Position numbers and translations under genes: made by a program. Of a stretch of 64,000 nt of DNA, positions 52,549-61,894 are shown one piece after another (position 1 is the first letter of the stretch; every line of letters starts with the position of its first letter). A model generated the notes under the pieces. The model ran no database searches. It was not told the origin of the DNA and was given only the letters and a program-made list of their open reading frames with translations. The stretch is from Spartobacteria bacterium (GTDB lineage: Bacteria > Verrucomicrobiota > Verrucomicrobiia > Chthoniobacterales > Chthoniobacteraceae): assembly GCA_021324395.1 (NCBI GenBank), contig JAJPJG010000043.1:62001-126000 (forward strand), in the 5' to 3' direction.

Positions 52549-53289
52549 ATGCCGAAATCAAAAAAATCCGCCGGCCCTCGTTTCAAGCGAATCGTCCTGA
52601 AGATTAGCGGCGAAGCGCTCCGCGAATCGGGCAGCCGCGACAACATCTCGCCGCAAATCGTCGGCGAAATCGGGCGCCAGATCAAAGAAGTGCACGATCT
52701 CGGCGTCGAGGTCGCGGTGGTCGTCGGCGGTGGAAATATCTGGCGCGGCGCATCGGCAAGCCTGCGCGGGATGGAGCGCGCGACGGCCGATTACATGGGC
52801 ATGCTCGCGACGGTGATGAACGGCCTCGCGATTCAAAGCGCGCTCGAGTCGCTCGCCGTTCAGACGCGCGTGCAAACGGCGATCGAGATGAAAAACGTCG
52901 CCGAGTCTTTCATTCGCCGCCGCGCGATGCGGCATCTCGAGCTCGGCCGCGTCGTGATTTTCGTCGCGGGCACCGGCAATCCATTTTTTTCAACCGACAC
53001 GACCGCGGCGCTGCGTGCGAGCGAGATTGGCGCGGAAGTGATTTTGAAAGCGACGAAAGTGGACGGCATTTACGACTGCGACCCGAATAAGCACGCGAAT
53101 GCGAAAAAATACGACCGGCTTACTTTTCACGAGGCGCTGACAAAGCGGCTGCAAGTGATGGATTCGACCGCGTTCTCGCTTTGCATGGATAACAAAGTGC
53201 CAATCATCGTTTTCGACATGATGGGCGGCCACAACATCAAGAATGTCGTGCTCGGCAAAAAAATTGGCACGATCGTGACAGCGGAGTGA
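52549..53289 (+). CDS. pyrH: UMP kinase
   Basis: The 246-residue amino-acid-kinase-fold enzyme makes UDP from UMP. It has [17 protein letters not shown] and the ribose segment [17 protein letters not shown]. The ATG at 52549 gives the normal family length; an in-frame extension of 66 residues is rejected. The frr gene follows after 21 bp, a common arrangement, although rpsB and tsf are not next to it. Confidence 0.96.
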   Translation: MPKSKKSAGPRFKRIVLKISGEALRESGSRDNISPQIVGEIGRQIKEVHDLGVEVAVVVGGGNIWRGASASLRGMERATADYMGMLATVMNGLAIQSALESLAVQTRVQTAIEMKNVAESFIRRRAMRHLELGRVVIFVAGTGNPFFSTDTTAALRASEIGAEVILKATKVDGIYDCDPNKHANAKKYDRLTFHEALTKRLQVMDSTAFSLCMDNKVPIIVFDMMGGHNIKNVVLGKKIGTIVTAE

Positions 53290-53310
53290 AGGCATTGCAG
53301 ATTTCAATTT

Positions 53311-53871
53311 ATGAGTCCTGACGAAATTCTTCTCGAAACCGAGGCGGCGATGGAAAAAGCCGTTGATTACATGACGCACGAATTTGCGGGCGTCCGCACC
53401 GGCAAGGCATCGCCCGCGCTGGTCGAAAACATCGATGTCGAAGCTTACGGCGCGACGATGAAGTTGAAGCAGCTCGCGCTGATCACCACGCCCGAGCCGC
53501 GCCTGCTGGTCATTCAGCCATTCGATGCTTCGACGGCGAAAGACATCGAAAAAGCGATCAAGGAATCGAAGGTCGGAATCAATCCTGCAGTGGACGGAAA
53601 AATCATCCGCATGCCAATTCCCGAGCTTTCCGAGGAGCGCCGCAAAGATCTCGTCAAAACCATCAAGCAAATGGCCGAGGAAGCGCGCGTGCGTGTGCGC
53701 AGCGCGAGACGCGAGGGAATCGACGAAGCGAAAAAGGCTGAAAAAGAAGGAGACGTAACCGAAGACGGCCGGCGCGACCTCGAGCAGGAAATCCAGAAAC
53801 TCACGGATCAATACGGGAAAAAAATCGATGACTCGGTTTCAACGAAGGAAGCCGACATCATGAGGATTTAA
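53311..53871 (+). CDS. frr: Ribosome recycling factor
   Basis: The 186-residue protein separates ribosomal subunits after termination with EF-G. The FAGVRTGKASPALVENI segment and the C-terminal EGDVTEDGRRDLEQEIQKL match the family. Length is normal. The ATG is preceded by an ATTGCAG-like heptamer stretch. A further gene starts 4 bp after its stop. Confidence 0.96.
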   Translation: MSPDEILLETEAAMEKAVDYMTHEFAGVRTGKASPALVENIDVEAYGATMKLKQLALITTPEPRLLVIQPFDASTAKDIEKAIKESKVGINPAVDGKIIRMPIPELSEERRKDLVKTIKQMAEEARVRVRSARREGIDEAKKAEKEGDVTEDGRRDLEQEIQKLTDQYGKKIDDSVSTKEADIMRI

Positions 53872-53875
53872 GAAA

Positions 53876-54346
53876 ATGAAAAAACTGCTCGCGCTCGCCT
53901 TCGTTTCCCTCTCGCTCGTCTGTTCCGCGGACGTCGTGCGGCTCGCGCCGAACTTCACGTGGGAAGGTCCGGCGCAATCCAGCAGTTTGCGCGCGGTGAA
54001 AGGCCAGCCGGTCGTGCTGCTCGTCGCGAAAAATGCCCGCGTCGGTGCTTTTAAAAAACAGGTAAAACGGCTGAAGGATCTGTATCAGGAGTTCGCGAGC
54101 CGCAAGGTTGTCTTCGCTGCTGCGCTCGCGGACGGAAGCGGCGAAGTGCGCTCTGACATTCCTTTTGCGATTGTGAACAACGGCGCAAAAGTGGCCGCCG
54201 ATTTCGGCGTGAACAATGCGTTTAACATTGTGGTCATCGGACGCGACGGCAACATCGATTACCAGACCGACCGCGTCGTTCCGGCTTCGCGGGTGCGCGA
54301 TGTGATCGTGAATTCTTTTGCGGAGCAGACGGAACGCCGCCGCTAG
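53876..54346 (+). CDS. Secreted thioredoxin-fold-like protein without CxxC
   Basis: The 156-residue product has a signal peptide (residues 1-17) and beta-alpha segments such as GQPVVLLVAKNARVGAFK and NAFNIVVIGRDGNIDYQTDR, which resemble a thioredoxin or AhpC-TSA-like fold. No CxxC is present in the mature part, so it is unlikely to be an oxidoreductase. Its gene lies between frr and a GH35 gene with 4 and 17 bp gaps. Family uncertain. Confidence 0.5.
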   Translation: MKKLLALAFVSLSLVCSADVVRLAPNFTWEGPAQSSSLRAVKGQPVVLLVAKNARVGAFKKQVKRLKDLYQEFASRKVVFAAALADGSGEVRSDIPFAIVNNGAKVAADFGVNNAFNIVVIGRDGNIDYQTDRVVPASRVRDVIVNSFAEQTERRR

Positions 54347-54363
54347 TTTTACAAATCCCCCTT

Positions 54364-56604
54364 ATGAAACAATCGCTATTCACAGTCGCATTCTGCCTTT
54401 TTCTTGCGAGCTTCTGCCGCGCGCAGGAACCGCGCAGTTTCGCGCATCCCGATCGCATTCGCTACGACGCGCAGTGCCTGACGATCGATGGAAAAGATAC
54501 ATTCATCTACAGCGGCGCATTCCATTACTTCCGCTGTCCGAAAGAGCTTTGGCGCGATCGTTTTCAAAAATTCAAGGAAGCCGGATTCAACGCAGTCGAG
54601 ACTTACATCGCGTGGAACTGGCACGAGCGCGAGATGCCGAAGTCGCCGGAGGATTTTTCAAAAATCAGCGGTTTGCAGGATCTCGACGACTGGCTAACCA
54701 TGGCCGAGGAATTCGGCTTTTACGTCATCATCCGGCCCGGCCCATACATTTGCGCGGAGTGGGACAACGGCGGTTTTCCGCGGTGGTTATCGGCGCTGGA
54801 AAAGCCGGCCGAACCGCTGCGCAAACCGATATGGCTGCGCACGGATGATCCCGTTTTCCTCGCGTGGAGCAAACATTGGCTCGATGCGGTCTGCCCGGTC
54901 ATCGCGAAGCACCAGATCACGCACAAAGCGGCGGGACAGCCAGGGATCATTCTTTTTCAAATCGAGAACGAATACGACTACGTGAAGCTCGCGGCTGACG
55001 CGAAGGTGAAGCATCTCACAACGCTTGCGGAAGATGCGAAGGCCGACGGAATCGACGTGCCGCTTTTCACGTGCAACACACATCAAATTCGTGAGGCGAA
55101 AAGCGGTCCGCTGCGCGAGGTGTTCGACAGCCGGAATTTTTACCCGCGCTGGAATGTGAAGCGCGATCTCGACAAAGACCTGTCGAAACTGCGCAGCGAG
55201 CAGCCGGACGCGATGCTGATGACGGTGGAATTGCAGGGCGGCTGGTTTTCGGAAATGGGCGGAAAATTGAGCGAGCAGCAGGAAGGCGTCACTGCGTCGC
55301 AGATTCAGAACATCACGCTGTATGCGTGGCAATCCGGCGAGACGCTGACGAATTACTACATGGGTTTTGGCGGGACGAATTTCGACGACTGGGGCGCGCG
55401 CAAAATGACGACGAGTTACGACTACAACGCGCCGGTTCGCGAGCACGGCGGAGTTGACGCACGTTATCAACGTGCTTATGCGCTCGGACAAATGATCCGC
55501 GAACACGGCTCGAAACTCGTGCGCTCTGAGCCGGTGCAAATCGAAGCGACAACAACGGATAGCGCCGTGCAAATCGCTGAGCGTCGCGCAAAGGACGGCA
55601 GCCGCTACTTTTTCGTCCGCACCGACGACCACGCGCAGTCGCACAAAGGCAATGCGCACGCGAAGGAAAGCGACGGCACGGAATTTTCATTCGACTTCGA
55701 CCTCGAGCCGTTCGGCTCGCTCGTTCTCTATTTGCCATCGGGAGTCGCGGACGCGAAGCAAGGCGAATGGCTGCCGAAACCGGCGCCGGAAATTAAGCGC
55801 CCGACTGATCTTCCCGCATCGGTTAATATCACCACCGCGAAGATTTCCGCCGATCCGCTGCCCGCAAAATGGACGACGCTTCAGCCGAATGAATCGCTCG
55901 AAGCGCACGGCGTTTTCGGGAGCCATTTTTTGTATTACAAAATCGCCGCGCAATCCGGCACCACGCTCACGATTCACGTTCAGCCGGAAGATAGTGTTGT
56001 GATTAGCGCGAATGGCAAACTCGTGCACGGCATGTCAGACAAAGGGCAACTCGTGTTTACGCTGCCGCCGAACGCAAAGGATGTGGTCGCGCTTTACGAA
56101 AATCTCGGTCACGTGAATTTCGGCGACAAACTCGGCGAGTCGCATGGAATTCTCAGCGTTCAAGGCGCGGAGGAAAATTCGCCGCTGCAATTTTTCAGCG
56201 ATGAACGGGAGCATGGTCTGGAACTTTCGCGCGCGGAAACACCCGTCGCGGGCGCAAATTGGAAGCAGGTCTCGATCGGAAAAAACGCAGCCGCAGAACC
56301 TGACGCGTTGCTCGCGTGGTATCGCATGCAGTGCGAATTGCCCGGGCAAAAACCGGGCGTTTGGGTGCCGTGGCATTTGCATCTCGAGGCGAACGGCAAC
56401 GGATTTATTTACGTGAACGGCCACTGCCTCGGGCGTTACTGGCAGGTCGGCCCGCAACACGATTTTTACATTCCAGAGACGTGGCTGAACTTTGGCAAAG
56501 ATAAAACAAACGTAGTCGCTCTGGATTTGCGCCCCGTCGATAAAGGCATGAGCGTGCAGTCCGCGCAGATCGCGCCCGATACGAACTTCGCGGAGTTCCG
56601 CTGA
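54364..56604 (+). CDS. Glycoside hydrolase family 35 beta-galactosidase
   Basis: The 746-residue secreted enzyme has a signal peptide (residues 1-20). The TIM barrel contains YSGAFHYFR, RPGPYICAEWDNGG and the acid/base motif FQIENEYD (near residue 200). The nucleophile is likely the Glu in MTVELQGGWFSE (near residue 288). Beta-sandwich domains with a HLHLEANGNGFIYVN segment complete the protein. It should remove terminal beta-galactose from plant or algal glycans. Together with GH43 it suggests polysaccharide use. Confidence 0.92.
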   Translation: MKQSLFTVAFCLFLASFCRAQEPRSFAHPDRIRYDAQCLTIDGKDTFIYSGAFHYFRCPKELWRDRFQKFKEAGFNAVETYIAWNWHEREMPKSPEDFSKISGLQDLDDWLTMAEEFGFYVIIRPGPYICAEWDNGGFPRWLSALEKPAEPLRKPIWLRTDDPVFLAWSKHWLDAVCPVIAKHQITHKAAGQPGIILFQIENEYDYVKLAADAKVKHLTTLAEDAKADGIDVPLFTCNTHQIREAKSGPLREVFDSRNFYPRWNVKRDLDKDLSKLRSEQPDAMLMTVELQGGWFSEMGGKLSEQQEGVTASQIQNITLYAWQSGETLTNYYMGFGGTNFDDWGARKMTTSYDYNAPVREHGGVDARYQRAYALGQMIREHGSKLVRSEPVQIEATTTDSAVQIAERRAKDGSRYFFVRTDDHAQSHKGNAHAKESDGTEFSFDFDLEPFGSLVLYLPSGVADAKQGEWLPKPAPEIKRPTDLPASVNITTAKISADPLPAKWTTLQPNESLEAHGVFGSHFLYYKIAAQSGTTLTIHVQPEDSVVISANGKLVHGMSDKGQLVFTLPPNAKDVVALYENLGHVNFGDKLGESHGILSVQGAEENSPLQFFSDEREHGLELSRAETPVAGANWKQVSIGKNAAAEPDALLAWYRMQCELPGQKPGVWVPWHLHLEANGNGFIYVNGHCLGRYWQVGPQHDFYIPETWLNFGKDKTNVVALDLRPVDKGMSVQSAQIAPDTNFAEFR

Positions 56605-58473
56605 TCAGCGCAACGCGGCAAGAACCGCGTCGGTCACTTCGTCAACCGTCACTGCGTTCATGCAGCGAAAGTCGAGCGGACATTCGCGCAAAAAACATGG
56701 GCTGCATTCGACGTGATGACGGATCACGCGATTATGTGCGCCGAGCGGCCCGGTGAGCGCCGGTTCAGTCGAACCGAAAATCGCAACCGTCGGCACGCCG
56801 AGATGCGCCGCGAGATGCATCGTCCCGGTGTCGTTTGTCAACAGCACGCGGCATTCGCGTAATTTTTCGATCAATTCCGCGAGCGATGTTTTGCCGATCA
56901 GATTCGTGCATTTGCCGGCGAGTGCGACGGAGATTTGTTCGCCGATTTCACGATCTTTTTCGACGCCGAACAGCAACCACTCGCATTCCATTTTTTCGCT
57001 CACGCGCTTGGCGACTTCAGTAAAACGCTCCGGCAACCAGCGTTTTGCCGGCCCGTATTCGGCCCCGGGACAGAGACCAATTTTATTCCCGTTGATGGAT
57101 TGGGAACCGATGGATTTTTTCGGCTGAATTTGCGCGCCGATGAATTCGGCGAGATTGAAATAATGATGAACCTCGTGCCGTGGCGGGTGCGCACCGGTTT
57201 TCTCGCTCAACGTTTGGTTTAAAAACCAATCCCGCCAGCGTGCGCGGTAGCCGACGCGGCGTGGAATGCGTGCGAGAAAAACCTCGAGCGCGGCGCGGAC
57301 GGAATTTGGAAAAACGATCGCCACGTCAAATTCGCGGCGGATTTTTCGTGCGACGCTAAATACGCTTTCATTCGGCTGAATCGCAATCACCTCGTCGACT
57401 TCGACCGTTTTCCAGAAATCAACGAGCTTCGCGCGCGAGAGCACAGTCACGTGCGCATCGGGCCGTCCGCGCTTGATCGCACGCACTGCGGGCGTGCTCA
57501 TCACGGCGTCGCCGAGCCAGTTGGTCGAGCGGATTAAAATGCGAAATGGTTTTAGCGATTGCGCTTGTGGAAAAACGACGCCGCGTTTGTAAGTCGCCAG
57601 GAGAAATTTCGGGTCCGGCGTTTTCCAACGTTCGTGAACCCAAAACCAATCCCGCGGCGAGACGCGGATTTGCGCTTCCAGCACGCGGTTCATCGTCGCG
57701 GTGAGTTGCTCCGACGAAATATTTTCGTGAGGAATCGGTTCGCTCACCACGAACCGCCAATGCGCAAAACCGTCGATGTAAATCGCGACTGGAACAATCT
57801 CCGCACCGGTGCGCAGTGCGAGCGTCGCAGCGAGCGAGGAGGTTGATGCAAGTCTTCCGAAAAACGGCGCCCAGATTCCGCTATCGCCGGCATGCTGGTC
57901 GATGAGCACGCCGACGAGTCCGCCTTCACGCAAAAATCGAATCGGTGCGTTGAAACCATCCTTTCGCGCGAATGGCATCACGCCGGCACGCGCGCGCGTT
58001 TGCCGGACATGCTCATCAATGTAACGGTTGCCGAGCGGTTGGTAAACCGTCGAGCTTTTTGAGCCGGGAGGCAAAATCCACGTGAGTTGTGCGAAGAGTT
58101 CCCAGTTGCCGATATGACTGATCATCAAAACGACTCCATTTCCACTGAGCAGCCCGTTGTTTAAGGTTTCGAGATTTTTGAATGTTACGCGCTCGCGGAT
58201 TTTTTCCGGCGACATGCCCGCGGCCTTGATTGAGGAAAAAAGATTCGCGCCGAGTGTCGCGAAATGTTCGCGCGCGAGCCGGCGGATTTCGCGCTCTGTT
58301 TTTTCACCGGAAAACGCGATGCGCATATTGCGCAGAACGAGCTTGCGATATTGCGGCGCGACGAAATATGCGACTGCGCCGAGCGCGCGACCGAGCGCAA
58401 AATCGACGCGCATCGGCAACGCCTGAACGAACGCGACGGCGACGCGATAGAGCAGATAAGCCGCGTATTCCAT
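56605..58473 (-). CDS. Fused lipid A acyltransferase and ADP-heptosyltransferase
   Basis: The 622-residue protein joins two LPS enzymes. Residues 1-290 are LpxL/HtrB-like, with the catalytic H-x4-E in ISHIGNWELF and the DQHAGDSGIWAPFFG segment. Residues 310-620 are a family 9 glycosyltransferase (WaaF-like), with RSTNWLGDAVMSTPAVRAI, CPGAEYGPAKRWL and NDTGTMHLAAHLG. The first part acylates lipid A and the second adds heptose to the core, both at the inner leaflet of the inner membrane. Such a fusion is unusual. Its start overlaps the stop of the upstream oligopeptide-binding gene by 1 bp. Confidence 0.88.
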   Translation of the reverse strand: MEYAAYLLYRVAVAFVQALPMRVDFALGRALGAVAYFVAPQYRKLVLRNMRIAFSGEKTEREIRRLAREHFATLGANLFSSIKAAGMSPEKIRERVTFKNLETLNNGLLSGNGVVLMISHIGNWELFAQLTWILPPGSKSSTVYQPLGNRYIDEHVRQTRARAGVMPFARKDGFNAPIRFLREGGLVGVLIDQHAGDSGIWAPFFGRLASTSSLAATLALRTGAEIVPVAIYIDGFAHWRFVVSEPIPHENISSEQLTATMNRVLEAQIRVSPRDWFWVHERWKTPDPKFLLATYKRGVVFPQAQSLKPFRILIRSTNWLGDAVMSTPAVRAIKRGRPDAHVTVLSRAKLVDFWKTVEVDEVIAIQPNESVFSVARKIRREFDVAIVFPNSVRAALEVFLARIPRRVGYRARWRDWFLNQTLSEKTGAHPPRHEVHHYFNLAEFIGAQIQPKKSIGSQSINGNKIGLCPGAEYGPAKRWLPERFTEVAKRVSEKMECEWLLFGVEKDREIGEQISVALAGKCTNLIGKTSLAELIEKLRECRVLLTNDTGTMHLAAHLGVPTVAIFGSTEPALTGPLGAHNRVIRHHVECSPCFLRECPLDFRCMNAVTVDEVTDAVLAALR

Positions 58474-60059
58474 CAGCGATTTTTCCAGAACATTTCGCGC
58501 AGTGGATGTTCGTCAAGCAGGTTTGCCTCGATGCCGCCGAGCCGCGTCGCGTCGTAAAACTGAATGCCGACGTAAAAATAAAGCGGGCAAATCGGCGCGG
58601 CTTCGCTGATGAGCATGTGCTCGGCTTTTTTGAACGTCTCAAAGCGAAAGCGCAAATCCGTTTCACGTGCGGCGAGCGCGATTAAATCGTCGTATTTCGG
58701 ATCGCTCCAGCCAGTGCGGTTGTTGCCGCCGTTTGTTACGAACATGTCCAAAAATGTGTTGGGATCATTGTAATCGCCAACCCAGCTTGAGCGGCACAGG
58801 TCGTAGTCGAGACTGCTCATCGAGCGGAGATAGACTTTCCACTCCTGGCCTTGCAATTGAATGTTCACGCCGAGCTCGCGCGCGAACATGCCTTGCAGCT
58901 CGACGGCAAGATCGCGGTCGACATCGGAATCGCCTTTGTAGAGATAGCTCACGAGCGGAAAATTTTTGCCGTCCAGATATCCCGCTTCCGCCAAGAGTCT
59001 GCGCGCCTGCTGCGGATCGCGCGCGAGCTCGGATGGCGGCGGTTGATAACCTGCGCAGCCCGGCGGAACGAGGCTTTGCGCGACGACTTCGCCGGCTTTC
59101 GTGATTTTTTCGACGAGTAAATTTTTCTCGATCACGAGTGAAAAGGCTTTGCGGACGCGAACGTCGTTAAACGGTGGGCGGCTCGCGTTAAAGCGGATGA
59201 AATACGTGCCGAGAAATGGCGCGGAATGAAAATCAGCGCGCTTTTTCAACTCGTCCATCAGAGGCGTCGGCGCGAGTCCTTTATCCATCATCAAATCGGC
59301 GAGCCCGGTCGCGTAATAATTAAAAGCAGTGTTCGCGCGCGCGCTCGGCAGCACGTCGATGGTCCGCATCGCGACGTGCGCGGCGTTCCAATAGTGCGGA
59401 TTTTTCGCGAGCCGCACACGGTCGTTGATCCGCCAGTCAGCGAGCTGATAAGCGCCGTTGCTGACCATTTTGCCGGGCTTGATCCAGTCGTCGCCAAAGC
59501 GATGCACCGTGTCGATATGCGCCGGCAGAAACGTCGTGAACGCGCAGAGATCGAGAAAAAACGGCGTCGGATTTTCGAGAGTGACTTCGAGTGTGAGCGC
59601 GTCGAGAACGCGCACGCCGACGTGCGAGAAATCGCGGAGTTTGCCTTCGTTAAAAGCCTTGCCGTTTTTGATGTAGTAAAGCTGATACGCGTATTCCGAC
59701 GCGGTTTCGGGCGCGAGCGTGCGCTGCCATGATTTGACGAAATCGTTTGCCGTCACGGTGTCGCCGTTGCTCCAGCGCGCGTTGTTGCGAAGATGAAATG
59801 TGTAGATGCGTTTGTCGGCGGAAACGTCCCAGCGCTCCGCGACACCCGGCACGGCTTGCGCCTTTGCGTTAAAAGCCGTTAGACCTTCGAAAAGCGCGTT
59901 TGCGATGCGACCCTCCGGCTGTCCGGTGATCAATGCCGGATCGAGCGTCTCCGGTTCCGCGCCGTTGAGAAAAACGAGCTCGGCGCGTTCGCGCGGCTTT
60001 GCGCATGCGCCGAGGCTGATGATCAGCGTGGCAATTGCGAATGCGCGCACGCTGTTCAC
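58473..60059 (-). CDS. Oligopeptide-binding lipoprotein (OppA-type)
   Basis: The 528-residue protein starts at a GTG (60059). The signal and lipobox are LIISLGACAKP, giving a lipidated Cys near residue 19. The binding-protein family 5 fold is seen in FLNGAEPETLDPALITGQPE and the GVAERWDVSADKRIYTFHL block. It binds peptides for an ABC importer, whose other subunits are not in the window. An in-frame upstream stretch (about 106 residues, rich in Arg and Pro) reads through the secG tail and is rejected. LspA in this window would process it. Confidence 0.85.
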   Translation of the reverse strand: MNSVRAFAIATLIISLGACAKPRERAELVFLNGAEPETLDPALITGQPEGRIANALFEGLTAFNAKAQAVPGVAERWDVSADKRIYTFHLRNNARWSNGDTVTANDFVKSWQRTLAPETASEYAYQLYYIKNGKAFNEGKLRDFSHVGVRVLDALTLEVTLENPTPFFLDLCAFTTFLPAHIDTVHRFGDDWIKPGKMVSNGAYQLADWRINDRVRLAKNPHYWNAAHVAMRTIDVLPSARANTAFNYYATGLADLMMDKGLAPTPLMDELKKRADFHSAPFLGTYFIRFNASRPPFNDVRVRKAFSLVIEKNLLVEKITKAGEVVAQSLVPPGCAGYQPPPSELARDPQQARRLLAEAGYLDGKNFPLVSYLYKGDSDVDRDLAVELQGMFARELGVNIQLQGQEWKVYLRSMSSLDYDLCRSSWVGDYNDPNTFLDMFVTNGGNNRTGWSDPKYDDLIALAARETDLRFRFETFKKAEHMLISEAAPICPLYFYVGIQFYDATRLGGIEANLLDEHPLREMFWKNR

Positions 60060-60072
60060 ACGTGCAGCGGGC

Positions 60073-60654
60073 TTAGGATTTCTTTTTGTGATTCGCCGGT
60101 GATGGCGAATGAGCCGCTTTTGCTTTCGGCGAAGCATCGGCAGCAGCGCTTGCCGCGGCAGCCGGAGCGGGCGCGACCGATTCGGCCGGTGTTGCACTTG
60201 CAACGGGCACGACGGTCGGTTCGGCACTCGCGGCGGGACTCGCCTGCGGCGCAGCGGAAGCTTCGGGTGTTGCATTCGTGCCGCTCTTTTCCGCCGCCGA
60301 TTGGATGACGTTTTTAAGTTGATCCTCCAGCGAACCCGGACTGGCCGCGGCCGATGCAGCCGGAATCGGCTTAGCATTTTTTAAAAGATCCTGCTGGATC
60401 GTGCTGCCGCGCTGCGATTGGCGGGCGTAAAGAATCGAGAGCAGCAGGGCCAGGCTGAAGAAAATGCCGCCGAGCCAGCGCGTGAAATTCGCGAGCACGT
60501 TTGTCGTTTGCGCGCCGAAGAGATTCTCCGTCATTCCGCCGCCGAATGCCGCGCCGAGGCCTTCGCTTTTCGGGCGTTGCATCAGCACGATCAGGATGAG
60601 CAAAAAGGCGTCGATCACGAAAATCGCGAGCAGCAGGTTGATGAGAATGGACAT
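60073..60654 (-). CDS. secG: Preprotein translocase subunit SecG with a long tail
   Basis: The product has 193 residues. The two membrane helices and the GGGMTENLFGAQ motif between them match SecG (about residues 1-80). After that comes an unusual tail of about 110 residues rich in Ala, Pro and Ser with a basic end, exposed to the cytoplasm or periplasm. SecG aids SecYEG export. The ATG at 60654 is preferred over an upstream extension. It is divergent from nuoB with a hairpin between them. Confidence 0.9.
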   Translation of the reverse strand: MSILINLLLAIFVIDAFLLILIVLMQRPKSEGLGAAFGGGMTENLFGAQTTNVLANFTRWLGGIFFSLALLLSILYARQSQRGSTIQQDLLKNAKPIPAASAAASPGSLEDQLKNVIQSAAEKSGTNATPEASAAPQASPAASAEPTVVPVASATPAESVAPAPAAAASAAADASPKAKAAHSPSPANHKKKS

Positions 60655-60722
60655 GGCGGGCGGGGAATATGGTAAAAGGCGGCTGTTTTGTCCACCATTT
60701 GATTCGTCCGCGCCACACGGCA

Positions 60723-60758
60723 GCAAGCCTTGTGATTTTTTTCACAAAATCGGCTTGC
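60723..60758. promoter_or_regulatory. Long inverted repeat between secG and nuoB
   Basis: GCAAGCCTTGTGA pairs with TCACAA, a 4-base bulge and GGCTTGC around six T. It lies between divergent genes, 30 bp before the nuoB ATG and 68 bp from the secG ATG, and could be an operator or a 5' hairpin. Confidence 0.45.
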
Positions 60759-60788
60759 GGCACCGGCGAGCGGCTTTAGTGTTTCGCC

Positions 60789-61316
60789 ATGCCAGAAATT
60801 CAGCCGGCAGCCTACGACTCGAAAATCGAGGGCAACGTGATCTTCACGCGCCTCGACTCCGCGATCAACTGGATGCGCAAAAATTCGCTCTGGCCCATGC
60901 CGATGGGTCTCGCGTGCTGCGCGATCGAGATGATGGCAACCGCCTGCTCACGCTTCGACATGGCGCGGTTCGGCGCGGAAGTCATGCGTTTTTCGCCGCG
61001 TCAGAGTGACGTGATGATCGTCGCCGGCACCGTCACTTACAAAATGGCCTACGCCGTCAAACGCATCTGGGACCAGATGCCCGAGCCGAAATGGTGCATC
61101 GCCATGGGCGCGTGTGCATCGAGCGGCGGGATGTATCGCAGCTACGCCGTGCTGCAAGGCATCGACCAGCTTTTGCCCGTCGACGTTTACGTTTCCGGCT
61201 GCCCGCCCCGGCCCGAGGCGCTGCTCGATGGTTTGATGAGACTTCAGCGCAAAATTGACGGAGAGCGCTCGCTCGGCGACCAAAAACGCGCGCTGTTGGA
61301 GGAGATGACGGCTTAG
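60789..61316 (+). CDS. nuoB: NADH-quinone oxidoreductase subunit B
   Basis: The 175-residue subunit binds the terminal Fe-S cluster N2 of complex I. The cysteines are in [21 protein letters not shown] and [12 protein letters not shown]. It sits on the cytoplasmic arm next to the quinone site. nuoC follows after 11 bp, but nuoA does not precede it and nuoD does not follow, so the cluster is cut short here. Confidence 0.96.
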   Translation: MPEIQPAAYDSKIEGNVIFTRLDSAINWMRKNSLWPMPMGLACCAIEMMATACSRFDMARFGAEVMRFSPRQSDVMIVAGTVTYKMAYAVKRIWDQMPEPKWCIAMGACASSGGMYRSYAVLQGIDQLLPVDVYVSGCPPRPEALLDGLMRLQRKIDGERSLGDQKRALLEEMTA

Positions 61317-61327
61317 CCATTCGTTCC

Positions 61328-61894
61328 ATGACTCTCGTCGACGCCGCCACATCCATCGCCAGCAAGTTTCCCGTCAAAGCGACCATCGAGTTTCGCGGCG
61401 AGACGACACTAATCGTCGACCGAGCCACGATCAAAGACATCTGCTGGTTCTGCAAAAACGAGCTCGGCTTTGACTACTTGCTCGACATCACCAGCGTGGA
61501 TAACTTCGGCGAAGAGCCGCGCTTCGAGGTCGTTTACGAACTTTACTCCTTCGCATCCGGCATTCATCTCCGGCTCAAACTCAGCGTCTCCGAAGACGAA
61601 CTCGAAGTGCCAACCGTCGCCGACATCTGGTCGACAGCCAACTGGCATGAGCGCGAGATTTTCGACATGATGGGCATCAAATTCGCCGGTCATCCCGACC
61701 TGCGCCGCATCCTCATGTGGGAAGGCTACCCGTATTATCCGCTGCGCAAAGATTTCCCGCTCGCCGGCAAATCGAGCGCCGTCCCGGAAGTCGCCTTCAG
61801 CAAACCCGCGCCGCTCGAGGGCGGACCGTTCGTCACCGTCCCGAGCACCGCAACGGTAAAAGATCGCGAACCACGTTCGCGGCGGCAGGATTAA
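61328..61894 (+). CDS. nuoC: NADH-quinone oxidoreductase subunit C
   Basis: The 188-residue subunit belongs to the 30-kDa family. The signature is in WHEREIFDMMGIKFAGHPDL, near residue 105, and the fold ends before a Pro-rich tail. It is a stand-alone NuoC, not a NuoCD fusion. It starts 11 bp after nuoB. The 3' end overlaps a minus-strand hypothetical gene by 4 bp. Confidence 0.93.
   Translation: MTLVDAATSIASKFPVKATIEFRGETTLIVDRATIKDICWFCKNELGFDYLLDITSVDNFGEEPRFEVVYELYSFASGIHLRLKLSVSEDELEVPTVADIWSTANWHEREIFDMMGIKFAGHPDLRRILMWEGYPYYPLRKDFPLAGKSSAVPEVAFSKPAPLEGGPFVTVPSTATVKDREPRSRRQD

Noticed and set aside
58473-60377. Extended start of the oligopeptide-binding protein giving 634 residues
   Set aside because: The extra N-terminus is an Arg/Pro-rich reading of the secG tail in another frame; the lipobox signal fixes the start at 60059.
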